DNA of 64,000 nucleotides from Triglochin maritima (lineage: Eukaryota; Streptophyta; Magnoliopsida; Alismatales; Juncaginaceae). Location of the stretch: positions 11,624,501-11,688,500 of the forward strand of contig OY821770.1 in assembly GCA_963682175.1 (NCBI GenBank), in the 5' to 3' direction. Positions 21,199 through 33,517 of this stretch are shown piece after piece. Under the pieces are notes generated by a model. It ran no database searches. It was given only the letters and a program-made list of their open reading frames with translations, and had not been told where the DNA came from. Numbering within the stretch: the first letter of the stretch is position 1; each line of letters starts with the position of its first letter. Position numbers and translations under genes: made by a program.

Positions 21199-23429
21199 TT
21201 AGAACTGGGAGATACACCTCCTATGACAAGCAGTTGGCTTCTTGGTCTGTCTTGTCTCCTCTCTCCACACCCTTCCAATGTCGTCGGCGATGTTGACGGC
21301 ATCGATTGATAACCCCGCCAGACCTCTTCCTGTGAATCCTGCAGCGTAGAGGCTGGATTTTCCCTTCCATCCGTTGGGGAACGACTTCCTGGGGAATCCG
21401 TTCTTAGAGAAGAATTCAGTTTCCTGTAAAAGATGCACATGATAATGATTAGTTTCACTTCTAAAGCTAAGGTACCATTTGGAAACACTATTATCGAAAT
21501 CGTAATCAGTAGAACTCATGAATTAATAACAACTTAATTTTGTAAGTTTGTTATCTTTGATTAGGAATGACAATTTTGAGAAAGTTGAGTATTGACTTAG
21601 AAACGCTTGGAAGTAGATTTTGTTAGTTTTGCAGAAGTTAAGGATCTCGTGTCTGAACTCTGAAATTTGAATATGTTTCCTAGTCGACCTTAAAAAATAC
21701 CAAAACTTGATTCCAAGAAAATTTACTTTAGCCATCAAGTGATGAATGGGTCAAAAACTTGAACCTCACTTTCTTTTTATCCGTAACAAAGACAAGGTCC
21801 AAAACGGCTTAAAGTGCAAGAAGCCAATGAGTACAACCAAAGTGGCAAAATCAGATTTTGGAAAATCCGGATTCGTAGGGAATCCACTTCAGGCCCATGT
21901 GGTGAGTCTTCCATAGGTCCATGTGAGGTGACTTAATATGGGAATCAAAGTCATGTGCTCAAAAGCTTATTTGAAAATCTCAACTACCCCTAACCGTCAC
22001 TCCCCAACCACAAAAGAAACATGTTCCAAACAAAACACTTTTAACACTAGAATTTGAAGACAAAAATTCACCTGTAGCCAAGTAGGCACGTTGCTCCTGT
22101 AACCGGTGGCCAGGACGACGGCGTCGACATCGATCATCTGGCCATCTACAAGCTCAGCTTGGGTGGCCGTGAATCTGTTTACTCCAGGGACCACATTGAT
22201 TGCACCAGACTTGATCTTTTCCAATGCGCCGATGTCGAGAACCGGGGTCTTCCCGGCAGTGTTTTTCAGCTCCATGGGACCCACGGACGGGCGCTCGAGG
22301 CCGTAATTTTTCATGCTACCAAGAACCATCCAAGCCAGAATCAGGAGGATCTTGTCGACCAACCAGAGTGGTAGCCATTTCATCAAGAAAACTGCAAGCT
22401 CGAACGTCGATTTTCCATATACTTCCCTAGGAAGAACATGTACCTGAGGATCAATTGCGAAAAATAGAAGGTTTAGAACTAGCACCAAAATGGTCGTTAT
22501 TTTCAAGAAATGGAACAAAAATGGTGGTTGTTCTAATGTTGTCCATCAAATCTAGTTGGACTAAGACGGTATGGTGGTTATAAAGTAATTTTCAAGTTAG
22601 CATTTTTGGATGATATTTGCAAGCAAAACAAAATCAAATTATGTATAGGAAGATTTCGTATCATTTCTCACTTTAACTAAACCTGATCACAACTCATTTG
22701 TGTTATTTCTTGACTATTAAAAATTTGTAAATTTAGTAGAAGATAGGGACCTACCGAATCGCGAACAACCATTGACGGGGCCGCATCGTGGAGGTAAAGG
22801 TCGAGGCAAACCTCCATGCCGGAGTTTCCGCACCCGACAACCAACACATTCTTTCGACGGTAGACCTCGCCGGACTTGTAGTCGCTAACGTGGACAATCT
22901 TCCCTTCAAACTCTCCCAAACCCTCAATATCTGGGACCACATTCTCCGCATTCTCCCCGGTGGCCACCACCAAAGATTGGCAAATGTATTCCACCTCGAC
23001 CGGCACCGAGCCGGAAGTGGAATTGGTAACACTAGTTGTCCTCACCCTCCACAACCCGCAAGTCTCGTCGTACCTCGCGGTTTGGACGGACTCATTGAAA
23101 CGTGGGACAATGTCGAATTTGGCGGCGTAATCCTCCAGATACGACACAAATTGTGTCTTGGTAGGGTACTCGGGGTAGTGGTCCGGGAAGTCGAGGCGAG
23201 GAAGTTGACAAAATTGCTTCGGGAGGTGGAGCTTAAGGCGGTCGTAGGTCCGCCTTTGCCATAAAGAGGCAATGCAGTCGGCACGGTCGAGGATCATGAA
23301 GGGCACACCTTGCTCGCGGAGGCACGCGGCCACCGCAAGCCCAGAGGGGCCAGCCCCTATGATAACCGGGCCATTGACCCAAATAGAACGACGAGAGAAG
23401 AGATTGTATTGGTTAGGGACACTAAACAT
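21199..23429 (-). CDS. YUC: YUCCA-type flavin-containing monooxygenase (auxin biosynthesis)
   Basis: Three exons: 23429-22755, 22443-22072, 21423-21199. Both introns (311 and 648 bp) are GT-AG and in phase 0; the product is 423 residues, normal for the family. YUCCA enzymes convert indole-3-pyruvate to indole-3-acetic acid with NADPH and oxygen. Seen: the FAD-binding GAGPSG (about residue 25), the YUCCA signature [13 protein letters not shown], the VVATGENAE segment, NADPH-binding VGCGNSGME (about residue 195), [15 protein letters not shown] near residue 345, and a C-terminus ending HRRCIS plus two residues. The N-terminal CIWVNGPV-like start ([13 protein letters not shown]) and C-terminal HRRCIS suggest the YUC3/5/7/8/9 clade; the exact member is not certain. 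No stop or frameshift, so the gene looks functional. A TATA-like element lies about 120 bp upstream. Confidence 0.95.
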
Positions 23430-23550
23430 GATTGGTGTGATTGGTTTGATGGAAGTTTGAAGTTTTGAACTATTTTGTTGATGAGAATTTGGGATGTGAT
23501 GTGATTGTTGTGTGAGTTGGATGTGGGAAGAGAGGAAGGGAGTTGGGGTG

Positions 23551-23559
23551 GTATAAATA
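23551..23559 (-). promoter_or_regulatory. Candidate TATA box of the YUCCA gene
   Basis: The minus strand reads CTATTTATACC, about 120 bp upstream of the ATG. This is a TATTTATA variant, and the distance fits a short 5' UTR. No other promoter candidate stood out. CT-rich DNA follows. Confidence 0.5.
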
Positions 23560-23589
23560 GGATGAGGGAAGGTCTCAAGGAATGCATGT

Positions 23590-25202
23590 GAGAGAGAGTA
23601 GGAGGTATAGTAGCTAATGATGGGGGATCTGGTGGTGATTAAGTTGTTTGTTTAATGGAAGAATCTAAGGTTTGTAATGATTATAAGGACCCTTTTTAAT
23701 TGTAAATGAATGATGTAGTTGTAACTCTCCATATTTGTTAAGCCTCACTCTTGTTCTTGATTGAGATTCAAAATGCTACTTGGGTTTATCTTATTCTAGG
23801 AGGCATGTTAGTAGCATAAGTGGTTCTTGGGATATTTATTTTTCTACAACAACTGAGGCATCCAAGTAGAGTGAGTTTGAGTTGTCAAGTAGTGGATAAG
23901 TATGTGTTAAACAAATGCACTATGTTTTATTTAAAGCTCACTGTATTTACAAAATAAATGTTGTAGTTAAATTATAATTATTATGACCAGCAATAAAAAG
24001 CTTCGATTTGAAGGCAAAGATGTTGCAACTGCAATTGGAAGTTAAGGAACTGTACTTGCAAGGTGAATCCAGTAAACTACATTGGAAAATTCAGACTATC
24101 AACCAGCACAAGAACTTAATCTGAGTAAGTATTAACATTATTTAAGATGTAGAACTAGTAAGCCACTTACTCATGAGCGATTGAGCACTAATTAATGGAA
24201 CTTTCTGAAGGGAATGTGTTCTAAAAGTTTTACTTTTAAATGTCAATTATTATGAATTGAATGAGAAATCATTTTGTTCCTTATTTATGTTATTCGTCTT
24301 TTAGAAGTGTTAAGGAAGATGTTCTTGGTCCTTAACCGTAGAGCTCTAAAAGATATTGGTTTACATAAAACAAAATATATTCGCAATAATGGTAACTAAC
24401 ATGGAACATTAATTACCGAGTTAAGATTGTCGTGTTGGTCATAGATCATTTGAATTTCGGAGCCCTTGTTTGTTTTAATAGAATTTTGAAACTAGATGTT
24501 AAAACAAACCGATGCATGCATGAAATAAATCAAAGAAAATTGTAATTGATCCTTATTATACATAAAAAAATTCGAAAATATATATGTATAATTAAACATG
24601 AAATCCTACACTTTCAACGAAAATGTACTCACATGCATTGTGAAGATTGCCGAGTATAAAGAATAACTCGAAGGAGGGCTTAATCAACATGGAAGAATTT
24701 TGTCTGCTTACTTAATAAAATGATCACTTTATTTGAGTTTCACTAATTGTATTACATACAATTAACTTGATATAAAGTGAAACTCAAATAAAGTGATCAT
24801 TTTATTACATACAATTAACTTGATATATATCTTCTACTAATTCCTAATTAATAACCCCTTCGAGAAAAACTAGTCTTCTATATCCCACACAAATTCGCTC
24901 CCTAGCTTCTCATCCACATGATTAGCTAATTTATTGTAAACAATGACGTATTACATTTTATCTGTATAAGCATAAATTGCATTCGTTTAATATATATATC
25001 TAGGTCCATAGCATCGTATCGAAATGCTCTTGTAATGCACAACCAAATCTAAGGAAGTTATTTTTTGAGAAAATCTAAGGAAATCGTTCGATTCAAGACA
25101 TTGTCCAAGCTAGCTATTCCATGCATGCATGGATTCGGTTCCAATTACTTGGATATGGATTCAGTCTCTAATTCTAATCATTTTTAATCCTAACTAACTA
25201 CT
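23590..25202. other. YUCCA upstream region, no gene seen
   Basis: AT-rich DNA with only short open frames. It holds the fold-back repeat listed at 24714-24806 and the upstream regulatory region of the YUCCA gene. I could not assign any specific cis-element with confidence. Confidence 0.5.
24714..24826. repeat. Perfect 31-bp inverted repeat plus duplicated spacer
   Basis: The arm at 24714-24744 is matched exactly by the reverse complement at 24776-24806, with a 31-base loop. The loop segment ATTACATACAATTAACTTGA (from 24751) is repeated directly after the second arm (from 24804). An inverted arm plus a duplicated loop is what a template switch during replication would leave. The arms show no mismatch, so the event looks young. 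Confidence 0.85.
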
Positions 25203-26668
25203 TGTTTAACGATCAAATATATGCAGCGGAATTTAAACTAAACAAGCAAGTAAAGTAAAGACAAATGCAAACCACAATGGAGAAGGGAGATTTTACAGAG
25301 GTTTGGCATCTCACCCGGGTCTTAGTCATCTCTTGCAAGCTCCGCTCGGATCACTGAGCTTCGCTCACGACTTTACTAACCACTCCCCGTTCCGGACCGG
25401 GAGAGAATGCTTTTACGATCTTCAAACTCGCGAACAACCATCGCCGAGCTTGGCTCTTCCTCTCACAATCCGAGAGGAATCACTTCGGGCTCTCACCGAA
25501 GTTTATACTATTGTCTTGGGCTTTCACCAAGACCATTGCTTCTTTGACAACAATGGAGTGGAACAACACTCTCTAATCTTGAGCACACTTGAGTGAGAAT
25601 AAGATTTTAAGACTACAATGTGGAAGGTTTGAGGCTTGGAGTGTTTAGATCTTTCTCTCTAATGTATTGGACGATATGGAGTGGGATAGTTGTGTTAAAA
25701 TGTGTTTTACAACTCTATTTATAAGCACCAGAGAGAATATAGTCGTTGGGGTTAAGTTGGGTAAGAGTTGTGTAAGATACACAAAGCAGAAATCTACAGG
25801 ACCCAAAACTGAGTAAGTTCGGTCGATCGAATCGGGCTGAACGGTCGACCGTTTGACAATTTTGAACTCGGTTCGGTCGACCGGTTAAAGAACGGTCGAC
25901 CGCCAAAGGCTATAATCTAGGTACACTTAAGTTATCGGTCGAACACCAAGATAGGTTCGGTCGACCGAAAACTAACAGACTCTTATGGGTTTACAAACAT
26001 GATTAAATTTGGTCGACCGAAACAAGGTCCACGGTCGACCGAAAACCAACAGGAAGTTTTGGTTTGTCGAGACTTCTTAAGTTCGGTCGACCGATACACT
26101 AAATGTATTTGGGGTATTTAGGAATAATACGAATACGACCGTTTGGTATATACGACAAAACAAACGGTCGGAAATATGTTGTTATTCCGTCGACCGAAAA
26201 GGTCTGGACGGTCGACCGAACTTGGGCAGTAAAACACTAATAGGATATATGATCACTCGGTCGACCGAACGGTCTGTTTCGGTCAACGGAATGTGGGCAG
26301 ACAGTTCAGGTTAAGGTTTGGTGTTTTTCGGTCTAAGTTTGGATGATCTATTGAAGTTCAAATTATATGAAATTTTGTGTGTGACTTCTATAGGGAACCT
26401 AGTGTTTGTTTGAGTAGTTTTTAGCTCAAGTATGCTTAATTACACAAAGTTCCTAAGATTCAAAGAAATGCAAATTACATGTCTTCAATAGAGCTTGATT
26501 ACATGTCTTGACTTGAATATTTTCTTTCTTGAGTCTTGATCACCTGTAGAAGTTAGCACATAATAATATATATGCAGTGCAATATGTGTGCTACTATACC
26601 TGATTACAATTAAGATTAAGTTGATTAAATCATTAAAATATAAATTAAGACCAAAAACCCAACAGACA
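25203..26668 (-). mobile_element. Probable solo LTR (retrotransposon, minus orientation)
   Basis: Starts TGTTTAACGATC and ends near ACCCAACAGACA, giving TG...CA ends. The flanks CTACT (25198-25202) and GTACT (26669-26673) agree at four of five bases, an imperfect duplication. On the minus strand a TATA box (CTTATAAATAGAG, near 25718-25730) and a downstream GC-rich leader fit an LTR. No internal domain adjoins it. It holds many GGTCGACCG palindromes at 25818-26285. A diverged relative lies at 48365-49850. The superfamily cannot be told from an LTR alone. Confidence 0.65.
25818..26290. repeat. GGTCGACCG palindrome cluster in the 25-kb LTR
   Basis: About ten copies of CGGTCGACCG or one-change variants, some followed by GAAAACCAACAG or by GCAGTAAAAC. 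The same module lies in the Tekay LTRs, where it reads GAAAACCACCAGTAA. Confidence 0.88.
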
Positions 26669-29237
26669 GTACTTAGTGTTCATTAACTAGCTTGACTAGT
26701 TCTCAAGTCAAGCCCAATTCTCTGCTTTCCCACAGACACACTACACTGTACTACTAAACAAGTAAACATGAAATGTTTGGGACTTTTGATGCAATCTTCA
26801 TGGTTGGTGTGGGCGTTTGACATAAAATACACAAACAAATGCCTATAGAGTAAGCATCAAGGTTGAAATTAACTTGACCACAAACCTAAACTCAAGGAAA
26901 ATTTAAATTATTTAACATGTCAACTTTCATTTATTCATTAAATAAAATGAGTTGCGAATCGAAAATTCGAGACCAAAAAGTGGTAATTAAATACATTTAA
27001 GTTTTTGCTGTTGAATTTTGCTAGAGTTTCGACCTATATATTGATCATGAACGTTTAAAGTACCATTGATCAATCTTTTGTCACGAAAGTTCAAATCAAA
27101 CATATTGGTTCGTCCTATTCGATATGATTTTGTAAATGAAAGTGGTGATCACGCTCGAAAAGTCATAAAAAAGCCTTGGCATCGCTTCTCAACGAGCTTC
27201 CATGAGACTTCCTCAAGAAACTTTTCTAGAGCGTTTGTTGGCTATTAAATTTTGATTGCATCAAAACTAACAAAAACTAGTGTCATGATTCCTTCTATGG
27301 TTGGAGATGACCCACCGAACTATCTAGTTAATGATAACAATCTCTTGTTGTTGATCTCAATCTTAACTGAGGCGAGCTCAAAGTTGCGCCACGTTATGAT
27401 CTGTAATATTTAATTAGCATTATGATAATTGAGTATCAACCAATCAATCAACAAAGGGGCTACTTTCCTGTAAAGAAGGTGAAGGAATTTATATTTGAAA
27501 TCCTTTTCTAGTTCCACAATAATAAAATAATAATTTGGAAGACCTATTTGGAACAGTACTCGAAGTTGGCTATGGCAACAAGCTTTGTTTACCAAGAAAA
27601 GATCTGCAAATATCGCAGTGCTTTTTTGCATGATATCATGAAAGGTTCGAAAGTTTAACTTTACATTTATAGTGGATATTTATTTTGTCGAATAATACTA
27701 ATTCCACGCTTATAATAGGAACAGGTGTGACATTATTTTCACGCTTTTTTTGGAATTAATAAACGTCGTCTGAGTTTTACTAAAATCACCCGTCTCAATT
27801 ATCCTTTTGTCATTCACAATCCATTTAATACTCATTATGTCCCGTAAAAAATAAAATAAAAATCGGAACGTCTGGTTAGGACGCCTCCTCCATGGAAGGG
27901 GCGTCTGGTAAAAACGACCTCCCATTGGGGGGGGGGGGGGGGCTAGTCAGACGCCTTTTTTAAAAAATTTTGAATTTATACGGTATGTTATTTCAAATTA
28001 TTTTATGTTCTATTTTAAGATTTCGGTGGTGACGGGGTAGAAAAAAAACACAAACGTAAATAAACGGGTAAACAGATTAATATCCGGAGTACAATAATAG
28101 GGTGTCGAAACAAAAAACCCGCAAAGCGCGTTCCCTCTGCTCGCTCGTTTTGCTGGAGGAACTAGCGTCCCCCACAGGGACTGCTACCCCCTGTCAACCC
28201 CGTATTTCTACTTTGATTTTATTTTTCATGGGATTTTTTATTATAGTATTAAAAGAGGAGGCCCTATTGAGAACAGAAATAAGTAAAATGAGAGAAAAAC
28301 AAAACGATAATTGACACAAGCGATTTAAGTAATTTACTGACTACGTTTAACCATCAATTTTTTTTTCTCAAACAAGAAAGGTAAGTCTCACGTCAAGAAT
28401 GAATGGCAGACGTTGATACTCATATCTTACAAAAACAATGACACCACCTAAAGTATTTAAGAACATAAAATAACAACACAAGTTACAACAAAGTCATACA
28501 TACAAGTTACATAAGGCCACCCATGTGCTTAAAGAGTTCAAACAAACCAAAAGTCCTTTGAGGTTAAACGCATGCAATTGTGAAAAAGATTTTATGCTTA
28601 GATCAGAGACAAATGAGAAACAATGATACTTGAGGTTATGTAGTTCATATTTGCTTAGGTATACTTTCCAAAATGTGAAATTACTTAAATGCACTTCAGG
28701 TTTTGTGTGTTCCTTCCCTACTTGTTTGCTGTGCGTTTCTTTTGACGACGTTAGATTAAAAAAATCGGCTCCATTAACATCTTTTGACTCAACCCCTCAA
28801 CCAACCACATTCTCAAGCAAAATAACGACATTGCTCCACAAAATCTCCTAAGCTCCAACTCCTCGCTCTTTTATAATTTTATTCCAGAGTTTACCCAACA
28901 ACAGTGTTAGGTCTCACATGGGTAACTAACTGAAGGTGCTGCGGCGTTGTCCCTTGTTGAAAGCTCTCTCGATGATGGCATCCCACCGACAATAAACACC
29001 AAAGCGAAAGAAATCTCGGCAACAAGAGCATCAATCCAGGGTGATCATTACGGCTTGGAAGAAAGAAAAAAACTGCCAATTAAGTTTCACTAAAATAGGG
29101 ATAAGAGTTAACAGATTTCCAAGGTGCGTTTGTTTCTAACTTTGTAACGAACCGAATAATCATGTCATAACATAATATTATCTTTAACTAACAAATGCAT
29201 TTACCTACGCCATTAAAATAAAATCATAGCTATAAAG
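26669..29237. other. No gene recognised; contains a G16 run
   Basis: AT-rich DNA. At 27927-27942 sixteen G residues follow a short imperfect repeat of GACGCC and GGGGCGTC (27875-27955), which looks like a transposon remnant. The reading frame at 28102-28314 has no recognisable domain. Confidence 0.45.
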
Positions 29238-30228
29238 GACCCACAAAACTTAAAGTGCACCTAATAATGTCACGTTTTGGAAGTGTACCTAATACGAACT
29301 AGTGAGGTGCAAATTTCAAATGTCAAACCCCACTCGAACATGTCATCATGTCTCGATAGCCACGTCAATCTCCTCGTTAAGACATTGACAATCGACTCAT
29401 CTCGTTCCGTACTCAAACTAACAAATTAGCTCAAAAGCTTTAATTCCTTCTCGATTTAAACCACCAGTCTCCAGATAACTTATTCCACGAGATCATCCGT
29501 AATCATAACTCAGACGATCTGGTCATGAGTTTTTTTTCTCTTCCACATCAAATTTTTTTCTCCGCAACACACATTCTTCTCTTTCCTACATTATTCATCA
29601 CTTAACCACAATTCACCACAACTCATTTCTCTCACTCACATCATTTCGGGGTCAATTTTGAAGAAAAAAAACTAAAAAAATTCTACAAAATCAAAAAATG
29701 GATTTTCAAAAAAAATTAAAACTAATTTTTAAAAAATGAAAAAACACTTTAAAAAATTGAAAGAGACGACGTGTGGGGGGCGGGGCACGACCCCTTTAAA
29801 GATGCTCTTAATGTGATTGATGAGCAACCACAATGTCCATAACCATTGGTCTACCCGCTAGTTGCATCACCGTCGACAGACTGTCTCATTCATGGGTACT
29901 AGACCATAAGTTACAAATATTGGAGCAAATACCATGACAGAGGTCGTAGATGAGGTGCCGAAGGGTGGAAGCATGGAAGGGGATGGTGGCGGGGAGGGAG
30001 AGGAACGAGTTTTAGTGTTTTTATGTTTTTTATCTTTTATTTTTGTTTTTCATATTAAGAATATTTCTAATTTTATGATGTTTAATTTATAACTTTTTAA
30101 CGATGTTGGACGGAAACAGTGATGGAATAAGTCTTACTAATGACAAAAATGTATATGAGCAAATAGTGAAAATTCAGGTACATATCATCAATTATGACAC
30201 TTATGAGGTACACCCAAGCAAAAAACTC
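29238..30228. mobile_element. Possible small non-autonomous MULE-like element
   Basis: Inward from 29238 the left end contains GTGCACCTAATAATGTCA and later TGTACCTAATACG. Inward from 30228 the right end contains GTGTACCTCATAAGTGTCA and TATGTACCTGAA. The right tip (GAGTTTTTTGCTTGG) also resembles the MULE-1 tip. No clean 9-bp duplication was found and no gene is inside, so the call is tentative. Confidence 0.35.
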
Positions 30229-30299
30229 TAATATCTTTACACCCGCTCAAGGTGGCGTGTGTAGATATCGAACACTCAGCTTGCTTAGGAGCCACTGGA

Positions 30300-30548
30300 G
30301 TTCCGGTTTGAGTAGACCGGTTGGATTTTTCACATACACTGGGTATGGAATTATTATGTTTTTGATGTCCTAGAATTTCCCGACACCCGCCCCCACATGG
30401 GATAGGCAGGCTGCGACTCCAAACTAAGGGTGATCCAACACCGTTTTTATCGGAACACATTAGTATTAAATAAAGTGTTTTGCTGAAATTCGATCTTGTG
30501 ACCTAGGATGTGTGAAACCAGATACCCAACCAACTCGGTTGCGCCCCT
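30300..30548 (-). mobile_element. tRNA-derived SINE-like fragment
   Basis: On the minus strand from 30548 the sequence GGGGCGCAACCGAGTTGG resembles a pol III A box. About 45 bases on, AAGATCGAATTTC resembles a B box. The spacing fits a tRNA-related SINE head. The 3' end and target duplication could not be defined. Confidence 0.45.
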
Positions 30549-31319
30549 GAGTATGGGAATGATATTGAATTATGCTATCTCCACACCCTTCTTCAGTAAA
30601 AGCCAACACATGCTTACTTATAACAAGTTACTACATCAGAGTCTTAATTTAATATGTTTGATCTCGAAGTTGTTACGGTAACAATGGATATGTGCATGTC
30701 TTCATAACAGCTACCAACTTTTCTTGTCTACGTGATGTTGAACTGTGATTAGGATAATTACATGAAGATATTTTAATCTTTCAAAACGTAGCTCCTAATT
30801 TTATTATAAAAAATATTGCCGAATAAATTAAAATATTAAAACTTAAATTAAAGAGCAAAGTGAGATATCCAATGGTTGATGGAGTAAATTGTTATGGCTC
30901 CATAATTTGAAGGTCAATTTACAACTTTATCATATTTTTGTTGTCCGTACCTCCAATTTTGCCATGTTCTGCCACTGTTAACAAGGGGTCGTTAAACACG
31001 GAAGCGGGTGTCTGTGACGCGCCCTACGTGGCACCCAAAAGTTGGCGAGTCAGCATCTAGTCGGATTGCCACGTCACACTTTCCAAATGCACCTTAAGTT
31101 GATTTTTAATTTTTTTTGACGGTTTTCAAAGAACGAATGTTGCTTTCCAGATAAGACAGCGCCAGACACCCTACGAACAACGGTTCGGATACTGAGGAAG
31201 ATTAAAAATATCCAGACCGAAAGGGAGAGTCTCGCTTTCTTTCCCGTTGGATTACCTGTGAACGGAGGAAGCGTACCTGTGGACCTATTCCGTCTTTCTT
31301 TCTTCCCCTCTAGACGCTA
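30549..31319. other. Left part of MULE-3, terminal region
   Basis: No gene. The segment at about 30935-30995 (CATATTTTTGTTG through CTGCCACTGTTAAC) weakly resembles the reverse complement of 37600-37680, which may be the degenerate TIR pair of MULE-3. Confidence 0.35.
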
Positions 31320-33517
31320 ATGGATTCTCCGACTCCTGCCGTCGATAGCGAACCTGTGCCAGAACCGGTGGGTCTATTGAAATTTTTTTCTCTTGGTCGT
31401 TCTTTTTTTGATGAACTTTCGTTTCTTCAATTTTTTGTTTTAGGGAACCACCTATTACATCCGGGAATCCCGGTGCTCCTGGACGGCCATCTGAAAGCAG
31501 TTTGACAGGATGAAGAATGTTGAGAATGAGGTTTTCCGGAGCACCCCTTTCGGTCACTTCCTAGACCTTCCTAACATTATTACGGACAACGAAATAGTCG
31601 GTTGGTTCGTCGAACACTACGATGCGGAGGAGGTGGTGCTGAGAATAGGATCAGGGGTAGTTCCCCTTACACCGGAAGACGTTGTCCTAATTTTGGGCTT
31701 AAGTATGCATGGGAAGACCGTGGTGATGGAACCATTGGGTGTACAGAGGCGAGAATGGGTGAACCTTGACAACACACAACTGTTAGGTCATCTGATGGCA
31801 ACCAGTGTCATGGGCGAGACGGAGGAGTACGTTCGTCTCCTGATTTCTTTCATCTTCAACCATTTTTTGTTCTATGATGGAACACTTCGACCAAAGCAAT
31901 GGTTCATGCACCATTTGAGGGACATCGGACGCATAAACAGATACGCATGGGCACGTGCAGTTCACGGAGCCCTGGTTGGAGGCCTGGAAAAAGCCAGCTT
32001 AGAACTGTAGGAGAGGAGAAAGGCAGGGAACCTCATTATGAGGTAGGAGAACGTCGACGATTGTGTGGCAATACTACAAGTAAGCGTTTTTTGCTTTTTT
32101 GTGTGTATGTTCGGATTAAGTTGTGTGTCTGTTCGGAATATGTTGTGTGTCTGTTCGGATTAAGTTGTCTGGCTGTTCGGAATAAGTTGTGGGTCTGTTC
32201 GGATTAAGTTATCTATCTGTTCGGAATAAGTTGTGGGTCTGCTCTGAATATGTTGTGTGTCTGTTCGAAATATGTTGTGTGTCTGTTCAGAATAAGTTGT
32301 TTGTCTGTTCGGAATAAGTTGTGTGTTTGTTCGGATTAAGTTGTCTGTCTGTTAGGAATAAGTTGTGGGTCTGTTCGAATTAAGTTGTCTGTCTGTTCGG
32401 ATTAAGTTGTGGGTCTGTTCTGATTAAGTTGTGGGTCTGTTCAGAATAAGTTGTGTGTATGTTCGGATTAAGTTGTTTGTCTGTTCGGAATAAGTTGTGG
32501 GTCTGTTCGGATTAAGTTGTGTGTCTGTTCAGATTAAGTTGTATGTCTGTTCTGATTAAGTTGTCTGTCTATTAGGATTAAGTTGTGGGTCTGTTCGGAT
32601 TAAGTTGTGTGTCTGTTCGGATTAAGTTGTTTGTCTGTTCGGATTAAGTTGTGGGTCTGTTCTGATTAAGTTGTGTGTCTGTTCGGATTAAGTTGTGTGT
32701 CTGTTTGGATTAAGTTGTCTGTCTGTTCGGAATATGTTGCGTGTCTGTTCGGAATAAGTTGTGTGTCTGTTCAGATTAAGTTGTCTGTCTGTTCAGATTA
32801 AGTTGTGTCTGTTTAGAATATGAACATATGTCTGTTGAGTCGTTCTAAACAGTTGAACTTTTCCATTTGAAGGTGTGGCTTTGTGAGAAATTCAGATTGG
32901 GGGAGCCCAGAACTGGAGCATTTCCACGAATGAAAAGTTGGACGGAAATGTTTGGGAAACATTTAACCCTGAGGAAATGGGAGGAACGTGGAATTACCTT
33001 ACCTCAGATTTACAACAACAAGTTCGACCTGATGGGGGCTCCATCACTGAGTGAAAGGGAACTGGAATTTATTAGTTCTATTCGAACTCCTGTTCGAAAG
33101 GGCTCAGCTTCAACATGCAGTTTGTCAAGGCTCCAACTGACAGACTACAACATTCCATGTGACCCGCTGTTCCAAGAGTTGGAGCTCAGTGAGGTGAAGA
33201 CGAAATGGGTGAGGGCCGAAGCTGCACTTAAGAAGACAACAGAAGAGATTAACGACCTGAAGGAAGAACCGAGGATGACCCAGTAAGAGTGTGGGAGGTT
33301 GAGGGAAGAAATTGTATATCTTCGAGGGACAGGGACAGGTGAAAATACTGGTGGGGAGAAAGACGAAGATCTAAATAAATAGGAGGAGAAGGAAGAAGAA
33401 GAGAGGAAGAGGGAGGAGGAGGAAGAAGAAGAGAGGAAGAGGGAGGAGGAGAAGGAAGAAGAGAGAAAGAGAGAGGAGGAGAAGGAGGAAGAGAGAAAGA
33501 GGGAGGAGTCACCTTAA
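31320..33517 (+). pseudogene. Plant mobile domain (PMD) protein of MULE-3
   Basis: Likely exons are 31320-31367, 31444-32079 and 32873-33517; all junctions are GT-AG and in phase 0. The PMD core is recognisable: FLDLPNIITDNEIVGWFVEH, then VPLTPEDVVLILGL, then across the second intron AILQ-VWLCEKFRLGEPR, where family members have Q-x-W-x-x-E-x-x-x-x-GxP. The C-terminus is a highly charged Glu/Arg coiled-coil-like tail. The second intron (32080-32872) is almost wholly the 22-bp minisatellite. Stops at about 31493, 32008, 32041, 33284 and 33379 break the frame. PMD proteins such as MAIN and MAIL1 act in silencing and genome stability; transposons also carry them. Its role here is unknown. Confidence 0.75.
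32090..32865. repeat. 22-bp minisatellite array 1, in the PMD intron
   Basis: About 35 tandem copies of a unit close to TGTTCGGATTAAGTTGTGTGTC on the plus strand, sense to the PMD gene. Variation falls mainly at GGA/GAA and in GTGTGTC, GTGGGTC or GTCTGTC. Confidence 0.97.

Noticed and set aside
22788..23264. 158-codon plus-strand frame within the YUCCA gene
   Set aside because: Antisense to exon 1, with no domain; the minus strand has FAD and NADPH motifs and clean splice sites.
28102..28314. 70-codon plus-strand frame MSKQKTRKARSLC...
   Set aside because: No domain, splice site or codon pattern to support it; the neighbourhood has transposon remnants and a G16 run.
29000..29812. Possible Harbinger-type MITE with GAGCATC ends (29031 and the reverse complement ending near 29808)
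   Set aside because: The tips agree over only about seven bases and the 3-bp flanks differ, so the boundaries cannot be supported.
33360..33510. Glu/Arg-rich stretch considered as a separate acidic protein
   Set aside because: It continues in frame from the PMD gene and reads as its charged tail; purine-rich low complexity alone does not support a new gene.
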